DNA of 41,147 nt from Bacillota bacterium (GTDB taxonomy: Bacteria > Bacillota > Clostridia > Lachnospirales > Lachnospiraceae): assembly GCA_023414355.1 (NCBI GenBank), contig JAEZOB010000080.1, positions 1 through 41,147 on the forward strand. The letters are read 5' to 3'. A model generated the notes under the pieces. The model did not search any database, had not been told where the DNA came from, and worked only from the letters and a program-made list of their open reading frames with translations. The stretch's first letter is position 1. Each line of letters begins with the position of its first letter. A program made the position numbers and the translations under genes. Shown piece after piece: positions 35,196-41,147 of the stretch.

Positions 35196-35873
35196 ATGAA
35201 GATTTTACTTATTGAAGATGATAAGGATTTGTGTACTGCTCTTAGAGTATCTCTTAAAAAGGAAGGCTTTGACGTAGATATTAGTATGAATGGGGAGGAT
35301 GCGATTTATTATGCAACCTCGGCACCTTATGACATTATTATTTTGGACCGAATGCTTCCGGTCATGGATGGTTTGCAGCTCTTACAAATTCTTCGTCAAA
35401 GAAATATTACAACTCCGGTTATCATGGTAACCGCTATGAGTGGTATTAGCGATAGAATTGATGGGTTAGATGCCGGAGCAGATGATTATCTGGTCAAACC
35501 CTTTGATGTCGGAGAGCTTCTGGCTAGAATTCGGGCATTAATCAGGCGCCCGGGAAAGATAAGTAATACCAATGCGCTTCAATTTTCTAACTTTACTTTA
35601 GATGTTGATTTACATACGCTAACAACCGAATATAAAACTGTAACCTTATCCAATAAGGAAACGAAGCTATTGGAATTCCTGATTAAAAATAAGAGTCAAA
35701 TCCTTACGAGAGATCAAATCATTGCAAGAGTATGGGGGCTTGATTCCTTTGTCGAAGATGGTAACCTTGATAACTATATTTATTTTGGACGCCGCCGCTT
35801 AAAAGCTGCCAACTGCAGAGCACAAATTAAGACGATTCATTCTGTGGGCTATCAGCTTGTTGAAACATCGTAG
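35196..35873 (+). CDS. OmpR/PhoB-family response regulator
   Basis: A 225-residue DNA-binding response regulator. The start is ATG 35196 with GGAGGA 5 nt upstream; the open frame further upstream (to 35058) is leader. Receiver domain 1-~118 with acidic pocket Asp8 and Asp9, phospho-acceptor Asp51 (IILDRMLPVMDG) and the late YLVKPF lysine; winged-helix domain ~125-225 (LSNKETKLLEFLIKNKSQILTRDQIIARVWG, NLDNYIYFGRRRLK). It is followed by its histidine kinase and is divergent from the solute-binding/permease operon, its probable target. Confidence 0.95.
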   Translation: MKILLIEDDKDLCTALRVSLKKEGFDVDISMNGEDAIYYATSAPYDIIILDRMLPVMDGLQLLQILRQRNITTPVIMVTAMSGISDRIDGLDAGADDYLVKPFDVGELLARIRALIRRPGKISNTNALQFSNFTLDVDLHTLTTEYKTVTLSNKETKLLEFLIKNKSQILTRDQIIARVWGLDSFVEDGNLDNYIYFGRRRLKAANCRAQIKTIHSVGYQLVETS

Positions 35874-35883
35874 CATTTTTCAC

Positions 35884-35942
35884 AAAGCGAATTGTGATAA
35901 CAATTCACTTTGCAAATATTGTGCTTACGCACAAAATTACAG
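35884..35942 (+). promoter_or_regulatory. structured leader of the kinase gene, copy 2
   Basis: Stem AAAG-c-GAATTGT (35884-35895) with ACAATTC-a-CTTT (35900-35911), then TGCAAATATTGTGCT (35911-35925), stem TTGTGC(TTAC)GCACAA (35919-35934) and TTACAGG. Same order and spacing as copy 1, with different bases in the first stem. It begins 10 bp after the regulator stop. Confidence 0.65.
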
Positions 35943-35966
35943 GTACTCGTAAGAATGGAGATTACT

Positions 35967-37253
35967 ATGTATAGATCCTTACGAAATAAGTTGGTTTTGC
36001 TATATACTGTATCAACCGGATTGATTCTCATCCTAGTCATGATTATTATCCTATTTGTTACAGAGAAAGAACTGCAGGATAAACGATTGGAAACCTTCGC
36101 AAATCATGGGAGCACAATCATCAATAAGCTTCAAATCGACAATATGGTGAAGCATAGCTGGCTTTCCCAGTTAGAATCAATCAATAATCTAATCATACAT
36201 ATTGAAGATAATGGCAGTCCCATATCCTTCAAAGGTACCTTACATCCTCCCACCGATCGTAACCGTTTGCTGGGACAGCTTGCAACTCTCACAATGGAGG
36301 AAGGAATTGATATCTCAAGAAATCCCGTCTACTTCAATGAAGTGAAAAGCAAAATCTATACAATAAAAGGAGAGAAAAGCGAAATCTATTATGGACTTGC
36401 TGTCGTGATACCGACAGATACCGGCTGGAGAAGTCTTTTATTACTTCAGTACTTCCCAAATTATTACGCCTCAATCATTCAGCAAAGGATTCTATATTCA
36501 CTCCTAGGCTTAGCCGGTGTAATCGCTTTATTTCTGGTTAGTTTATGCTTTGTGTCAAAAATGCTGAAGCCTATAGAAGAAAGTAACCGTAAGCAGACCA
36601 CATTTATAGCCGCTGCTTCCCATGAGCTACGTTCTCCTCTGTCAGTCATTATGGCAAATAATGCGGCTATTTCAAACTCTACTGCTGAGGATCAGATATT
36701 TCATAAGGGAATTGATACAGAATGCAAACGAATGGCCCGCTTGATCGACGATATGCTTGTACTGGCCTGTATGGATGCAAAGACCTGGCAGATTAATAAA
36801 GAGCGTATAGAAATCGATACCTTACTAGTAGAAACCTACGAAGCTTTCTTACCTTTGTTCAGACAGAACGATCTGAATCTGGTCCTTAAGCTGCAAGAAG
36901 ATGAGTTACCTATGATCTACGGGGATAAGGACCGCCTTAAACAAATACTGGCTATATTGCTAGACAATGCGTTATCCTACACTCCGCCAGGGAAATGTGT
37001 GACCTTACATGGCTTTGTATCAGGCTCCTACTTACATATTGAAGTGGAAGATCAGGGGATTGGTATCACTGATGCAGATAAAAAGCTGATATTTGACCGC
37101 TTTTACCGAGTAGATAAGTCCAGAAATGACAAGAAGCATTATGGCCTTGGGTTATGTATTGCAAATGAAATAGTACAACATCATGGCGGTAAACTCTTGA
37201 TACGGGATACCACAGGGGGCGGCGCTACCTTCGTCATAAGGATACGGATATAA
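35967..37253 (+). CDS. sensor histidine kinase
   Basis: A 428-residue membrane kinase, partner of the upstream regulator. The start ATG 35967 has GGAG 6-7 nt upstream. N-terminal helix (~10-32), extracytoplasmic sensor (~33-175), second helix (~180-203), short linker without a clear HAMP, DHp domain with FIAAASHELRSPLSVI (His219), then an ATPase domain with N-box (ILAILLDNALSYTPPG), DQGIGI and GLGLCIANEIV. All kinase motifs are intact. The sensor domain is not one I recognise. A terminator follows at once. Confidence 0.94.
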   Translation: MYRSLRNKLVLLYTVSTGLILILVMIIILFVTEKELQDKRLETFANHGSTIINKLQIDNMVKHSWLSQLESINNLIIHIEDNGSPISFKGTLHPPTDRNRLLGQLATLTMEEGIDISRNPVYFNEVKSKIYTIKGEKSEIYYGLAVVIPTDTGWRSLLLLQYFPNYYASIIQQRILYSLLGLAGVIALFLVSLCFVSKMLKPIEESNRKQTTFIAAASHELRSPLSVIMANNAAISNSTAEDQIFHKGIDTECKRMARLIDDMLVLACMDAKTWQINKERIEIDTLLVETYEAFLPLFRQNDLNLVLKLQEDELPMIYGDKDRLKQILAILLDNALSYTPPGKCVTLHGFVSGSYLHIEVEDQGIGITDADKKLIFDRFYRVDKSRNDKKHYGLGLCIANEIVQHHGGKLLIRDTTGGGATFVIRIRI

Positions 37254-37254
37254 A

Positions 37255-37292
37255 ATAGCAGTAGCACCAAAATGAAGTGTTACTGCTATTTT
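37255..37292. terminator. terminator between kinase and M28 peptidase genes
   Basis: ATAGCAGTAGCAC (37255-37267) and GTGTTACTGCTAT (37277-37289), 13 pairs with one wobble, followed by TTTCTTG. It separates two convergent genes and probably acts on both strands. Confidence 0.85.
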
Positions 37293-37325
37293 CTTGTTTC
37301 CGCTCTAGTTCACATTTAAGCTGAG

Positions 37326-39068
37326 TTATTCATTACTATGATCTTCTAGTGGTATCTGCTCTGTATATCCTTGTACCATATTTTCTTCTATTGTGCTGAT
37401 CATCCTTAGTCCAGCCGCTGTCTGTATAATGCAGCAGGATACAAATCCCAAAAATGCCGCAAGGTAATAAGCATATTTCACAAACGGCAGATATACAAAC
37501 AAGGACTCGAAAACAAGTACCAGCACCGGCAGCATGATTACAATGATCATAAATATCGTGATCGCAATCGTGAGATATGCAGTTGCCTTAGCGGTAGATC
37601 TCCCTTTTGCCTTAACCCTTACCAGATAATGAATGAGTGTACAAAGAAACATCGCAAAAAGCGGTACGGAAAACAGAAAGGATATACTGGGGAACACAAC
37701 CATGGTAGCAATGACACCTACTTCAAGCAGGAGTATCGTCCCAAACATCAGCTCCTGAATATTTTTGAATTTCTTTGCTGTAACAGAAAATATAACACCT
37801 GCTAAGCACAGAATTAACGCCGTCAGAATGATATTCGTAGTTTCCCTTGCTTCAATTAATCCTTTTAGTGTATCAACGTGAATATATCCATACTTGATTA
37901 AAACCTGATTTAGGATCATATTCATAAGGAAAACAAGAATGCTGGTAGCTATCATGGTACCTAGTGTAAGCCCTATGGATAAAAGTACTTTTCTGAAAGA
38001 AATCTGCCTCTTCCCGATCATAAAAGCCATCAAGGCTATCACGCTTACGCAAAGTATGATCTGAGTGAGATTGGCAGTAAGCTTCGAATAGCTGATGGAT
38101 AGTGACTGAAGAAGTGGGAAATAAAACACATCCTGATCCGCCTCGAGTTCGGATAAGTCCATCACAGACAAGGTATCAATCAGATTTCTACAGGTATTGT
38201 AATACATATAACCGGTATCCTTATTCAGATTCTCACAGGTATCTTCCGGCATATGATATACCTCAGCACCGGAAAGAACTGCAAAATTAACTCCTGGCCA
38301 ACCTGCATTCAAGAATTCTGACAGATCTGTATCATTATTCATATGTTTATATAGCTCGGAGACAAATGCATACCCGGCAAATTGCTGCAGGGAATTTTGC
38401 AGCATTTTTACAATATTCCTATTGTTCCTAGAGGTTTGGAACATAAGCAATGCTCCGGAATTTCCTCTTGCTTCAAAATTTGCAACCAGCTTCACATCAT
38501 TCATTAAATCTGTATGACTTCGAACAAAGTAGCTTGCTCCTTCTAGTCCCATCTCTTCCCCATCCGTAATAAGGAAATAGATATCATTCTTTAAATCATT
38601 CTTCCGACTGATATACTTCATGGCAGATAACATGGAAGCCACACCAATTCCGTCATCGCCTGCTGCCGGGCCTCCATCCGTACCATCATAATGCGATACA
38701 AACATAACGCTCTCGCTCGCATTCTTCTGATCGATATGTACCAAAAGATTAGCTAATTCCCGCTCGTTTCCATTCCTATCTTCTACTGTGAAGGGCTCGA
38801 TCTCCACATCATATCCTAAAGCTTCCGCTTCACTAATGATATAATTACGAACTTCCTCTATCTGCTGTGAACCAGAAGGATGAATATCGCGGGATATTAC
38901 TTCAAGATGTGTGAGCACCTCCTGATATTCCTGATTTGTTTGTCCCTGTGTCGGACGTTTTTCGGCCGTAATCGTACTGATGCCTGCCCAAATACTTACT
39001 CCTATCACAGCTAGAATAAAAAGCGTCTGCAGGATGGATGTTCTTCTTGCTGTTATAAATGATTTCAT
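37326..39068 (-). CDS. membrane M28-family metallopeptidase
   Basis: A 580-residue membrane protein. N-terminal helix (~12-32); extracytoplasmic M28 zinc aminopeptidase domain (~45-305) with likely metal ligands and catalytic acid in order: His126 (VSHYDG), Asp138/139 (GDDGIG), Glu171/Glu172 (TDGEEMG), Glu199 (NFEARG), His272 (VYHMPED). About eight helices follow (~325-560), then a short acidic tail. The layout, an M28 domain followed by many membrane helices, resembles ER metallopeptidase-1/Fxna-type proteins rather than secreted aminopeptidases. GGGAG lies 8 nt before the ATG. The substrate and the role of the membrane half are unknown. It could trim peptides at the cell surface (inference). 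Confidence 0.9.
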   Translation of the reverse strand: MKSFITARRTSILQTLFILAVIGVSIWAGISTITAEKRPTQGQTNQEYQEVLTHLEVISRDIHPSGSQQIEEVRNYIISEAEALGYDVEIEPFTVEDRNGNERELANLLVHIDQKNASESVMFVSHYDGTDGGPAAGDDGIGVASMLSAMKYISRKNDLKNDIYFLITDGEEMGLEGASYFVRSHTDLMNDVKLVANFEARGNSGALLMFQTSRNNRNIVKMLQNSLQQFAGYAFVSELYKHMNNDTDLSEFLNAGWPGVNFAVLSGAEVYHMPEDTCENLNKDTGYMYYNTCRNLIDTLSVMDLSELEADQDVFYFPLLQSLSISYSKLTANLTQIILCVSVIALMAFMIGKRQISFRKVLLSIGLTLGTMIATSILVFLMNMILNQVLIKYGYIHVDTLKGLIEARETTNIILTALILCLAGVIFSVTAKKFKNIQELMFGTILLLEVGVIATMVVFPSISFLFSVPLFAMFLCTLIHYLVRVKAKGRSTAKATAYLTIAITIFMIIVIMLPVLVLVFESLFVYLPFVKYAYYLAAFLGFVSCCIIQTAAGLRMISTIEENMVQGYTEQIPLEDHSNE

Positions 39069-39119
39069 ATATACATTGCTCCCTTTCTTTGCCCCTCATT
39101 GATACGATAGTAACTTTTA

Positions 39120-39172
39120 CAAGAGTAAATTAAGCACCCTAATGCTTAAATTCTCTTGTTCATTGTGAACAA
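39120..39172. repeat. two adjacent hairpins upstream of the M28 peptidase gene
   Basis: CAAGAG...TTAAGCA pairs with TGCTTAA...CTCTTG (39120-39158), with small internal mismatches; the overlapping TTGTTCA-TTG-TGAACAA (39156-39172) has seven perfect pairs. Either an operator pair or a structured 5' leader. Confidence 0.6.
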
Positions 39173-39436
39173 TCCATATTTTACCACCAATGATGGCAAA
39201 ATTACAAACAAAATCTGTCATTTTATTGATCAAACAAATGCTCCTGGCATCCCGTCACATTATTCTGGATTTACCTCATTAAATTCTCCTGTTTTGATAC
39301 CATATTCAATGTTATGACAGAACCAATGCTTCATCTTCTCGGAAGCATGGGATAATAACCATGTTTGAATTAATAACCTGGATGCCGATTACAAACTGAG
39401 AATTACAGGCGGAGCTTAATCCCGCGTTCGACAATA

Positions 39437-39465
39437 TTGTATACTTTTTCTATTGATGGTATAAT
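39437..39465 (+). promoter_or_regulatory. promoter of the stalk/zinc-finger protein
   Basis: TTGTAT (39437-39442) and TATAAT (39460-39465), 17 bp apart, ~30 bp upstream of the ATG. The -10 box is perfect and the -35 partial. Confidence 0.6.
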
Positions 39466-39495
39466 ATAGAAAATTTTTGATAAGGATGGGCCGCT

Positions 39496-41010
39496 ATGAG
39501 AAAAGTAATTCGTATGAAACCGTATTTAAGTTGTTTTCTTATTCTCTTACTACTAACATTACTTGGACCTTCACTCACTGTTCGTGCAGAGGAGGATACT
39601 GGTGGTACACTTGCCCTATATGAATTGAGTCAGGGTAAATGGTATGCTGTGACAGACCTTATTCTGGAGAATTCGGATGGCGTACAAATAGTTCCTGTCG
39701 CTCGTTTAGCCGATATACTTGGGCTGACCCATTCCTATAATAGTAAGAAAAAAGAGCTTACCATTAAAAATAAGAATACCTATAACGTCTATACTTTAAA
39801 TTCAAAAACATATTATACCTATACTAAGTCGAACAATAAAATAACTAGAAAAAAAATGACTGCCGACTGCAAAACAACTTTTGATAAAGTTTCCAAAAAT
39901 TATCTTTGTAGTATCAACAGCCTCAGCAATCTAATTAAAATGAAATCTCTTGCTGCGAAAGACTATAAGTACTACAAAGATACAAGCTACAGCTCACTCC
40001 TATGCCTTAGTCTGGTACAGAAGGTTTCCTCCCCTCCTTATTTTGCTAATGTATCCACGAAATTCGGAAGACCTCTGACCGTAAACCAGTTAAAGCATTA
40101 CACTAGCCCAGATGGAAAATGGTCGACTAAAATGTACTATATGAATGGTTCCGTCAATGGAAAATCAATGCTGTGGCCATTGAACTCAACTACGTCTTCG
40201 GTTCAATCAGTAGACGCAGAAAACGAAAATGTTGACATCTCCTTAGAGTATGGCCGCTATGAACCCTTGGATTATAGCGGTAAAGGTATTAGTTTTACCC
40301 TTAAGGCCTTGGGTACAGCAAAAACCGGTGTTACTTATACCATGGATGACTTCAGTTATTGGGGCTTTATGGGTAGCCCAAGAGATCCAAAATATCAAAC
40401 GACAACTGATGGTAATGTGGATCTTATGGTCGACATCGATGCATGCTTTTCAACAGTTTTTACCCAATATGAGGTTACAAGCTATGATCCTGATCTTCGT
40501 CCATACATAACTGATTTTAAGGTTCGATTCGATGTCATTGACCGAGAACAAGGAATCTTTGTAGGATATGTCTACTTTGAAACCAAGGCCGCCAATGGCA
40601 AAATCACGGATGTAGAAGGGTATTTTGCCGAATGCTATAAGAACTGTGATGACCGTCCTACCCTTGAAGAGTTGAGCTTCGAGCTTTATCCGGAAAAATG
40701 GATCCCTGCTTCCTCGGAGAAAGCCTCGTCTGAGAAATCCGAAGCTACCGTAAAACAGCCCTCCAACGTGAAGACACCCAATGTGAAAACACCCAGCTTA
40801 AAATATGTACCTTGTAATAATTGTAATGGTACCGGCAAAGTTACCTGTAGTATTTGTCGTGGTGTAGGGTACAGTGAACACATGGGCTATCAGTATGGCG
40901 TATATGGACGAATCGTAGACCCCTGTCTATCCTGTGGTGGTGCCGGTGGCAGAATCTGTTCTAAATGTGGCGGCACCGGTAGTGTTACCCAAATTTCTAC
41001 AGCGGATTAG
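39496..41010 (+). CDS. secreted stalk-domain protein with C-terminal DnaJ-type zinc fingers
   Basis: A 504-residue exported protein. Signal peptide 1-~31 (hydrophobic LSCFLILLLLTLLGPSLTV, cleavage near VRA-EE). Residues ~35-150 resemble the copper-amine-oxidase-N-like 'stalk' domain of Firmicutes surface proteins (VQIVPVARLADILGL, KKKELTIKNKNTYN). The middle ~170-415 is beta-rich and not recognised. After a Ser/Lys/Thr linker, the end carries CxxCxGxG modules: C440-NN-C443-NGTG, C451-SI-C454, C477-LS-C480-GGAG, C488-SK-C491-GGTG, two zinc sites like those of DnaJ. DnaJ fingers are normally cytoplasmic, so an exported copy is odd. AAGGATGG precedes the ATG. Confidence 0.82.
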   Translation: MRKVIRMKPYLSCFLILLLLTLLGPSLTVRAEEDTGGTLALYELSQGKWYAVTDLILENSDGVQIVPVARLADILGLTHSYNSKKKELTIKNKNTYNVYTLNSKTYYTYTKSNNKITRKKMTADCKTTFDKVSKNYLCSINSLSNLIKMKSLAAKDYKYYKDTSYSSLLCLSLVQKVSSPPYFANVSTKFGRPLTVNQLKHYTSPDGKWSTKMYYMNGSVNGKSMLWPLNSTTSSVQSVDAENENVDISLEYGRYEPLDYSGKGISFTLKALGTAKTGVTYTMDDFSYWGFMGSPRDPKYQTTTDGNVDLMVDIDACFSTVFTQYEVTSYDPDLRPYITDFKVRFDVIDREQGIFVGYVYFETKAANGKITDVEGYFAECYKNCDDRPTLEELSFELYPEKWIPASSEKASSEKSEATVKQPSNVKTPNVKTPSLKYVPCNNCNGTGKVTCSICRGVGYSEHMGYQYGVYGRIVDPCLSCGGAGGRICSKCGGTGSVTQISTAD

Positions 41011-41021
41011 AGTTTAGTTCA

Positions 41022-41147
41022 ATCGAGTAGGAGGCGGTGACTAACCGCCGTCCTCTCACAGCACCGTGCGTACCGTTCGGTACACGGCGCTTTCAATAGT
41101 TGACGTGCACTGACTGATATGCAATGGCTAAGTCATAGAAGCCATTG
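41022..41147 (-). mobile_element. 3' end of a group II intron
   Basis: On the minus strand, domain V spans 41091-41060: AGCGCCGTG pairs with CACGGTGCT, then a two-base CG bulge, UACC/GGUA and a GAAC loop, with the AGC triad in place. Domain VI follows: GAG-AGGA-c-GGCGGT...ACCGCC-TCCT-A-CTC, with one unpaired A (complement of 41028) 7 nt from the likely 3' end, the branch point. The intron ends near 41022, only ~12 bp past the stalk-protein stop, and extends beyond the window. Confidence 0.88.
41093..41147 (-). CDS. group II intron reverse transcriptase, last 17 codons
   Basis: On the minus strand the final codons read NGFYDLAIAYQSVHVNY and then TGA (41095-41093), two bases ahead of domain V. 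Position and text fit the C-terminus of an intron-encoded reverse transcriptase; the rest lies outside the window. Confidence 0.65.
   Translation of the reverse strand, partial: NGFYDLAIAYQSVHVNY

Larger units (their letters stand above)
39069..39495. other. divergent intergenic region, M28 peptidase and stalk-domain protein
   Basis: No gene is seen. It contains two adjacent hairpins on the peptidase side (39120-39158 and 39156-39172) and, at the right end, the promoter of the plus-strand gene. The part between 39180 and 39430 shows nothing I can name. Confidence 0.5.

Overview
The window is low-GC Firmicutes DNA. Strong GGAGG-type ribosome binding sites, MsmX-dependent-style sugar ABC genes lacking an ATPase, and several families that are common in Clostridia point to a Lachnospiraceae-like anaerobe (inference; no rRNA or tRNA gene is present to confirm it). 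It reads as an accessory region: defence genes at the left, small transferred-looking segments in the middle, and a large transport operon with its two-component system at the right. It is bounded by mobile-element ends: an IS256-like terminal repeat at the left edge and the 3' end of a group II intron at the right edge.

Region 1 (1-12.0 kb) is a defence and DNA-repair cluster, all on the minus strand. It holds a 600-residue methyltransferase-restriction enzyme whose second half is an NgoMIV-type endonuclease (predicted GCCGGC). That half also has its own perfect ribosome binding site inside the fused frame. Next come sbcC and sbcD, then a three-gene Lamassu/ABC-3C operon: a Cap4-like nuclease with a C-terminal four-cysteine motif, a middle protein, and an SMC-like ATPase with a zinc hook. 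Upstream of the Lamassu operon lies a ~1 kb gene-free stretch with four tandem decamers inside a possible plus-strand small transcript.

Region 2 (12.0-20.1 kb) holds a frameshifted seven-bladed propeller gene, an aldo/keto reductase, a membrane GGDEF + HD-GYP protein, a Crp/Fnr-type regulator and a divergent nucleoside hydrolase. Three near-identical ~18-bp repeats that resemble the 3' end of a glycine tRNA punctuate this region, which suggests successive insertions at a tRNA-type attachment site. A 28-nt relic of the aldo/keto reductase gene lies beside the last repeat.

Region 3 (20.1-37.3 kb) is one long minus-strand operon: four paralogous lipoproteins (each a propeller-like N-terminal half plus a family-1 solute-binding half, in A-B-B-A order), MalF/MalG-type permeases, a MacA/HlyD-like adaptor with a very long coiled coil, and a MacB/FtsX-like membrane protein. 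No ATPase is present. A divergent OmpR-type response regulator and histidine kinase sit at its head, and each of those two genes has its own copy of a similar two-hairpin leader. A 23-bp perfect inverted repeat separates the binding proteins from the permeases. I consider this operon the best candidate for an undescribed system: its parts are known, but I do not know this combination.

Region 4 (37.3-41.1 kb) holds a membrane M28 metallopeptidase, a secreted stalk-domain protein ending in DnaJ-type zinc fingers, and the group II intron end (domain V, domain VI with bulged A, and the last codons of the reverse transcriptase).
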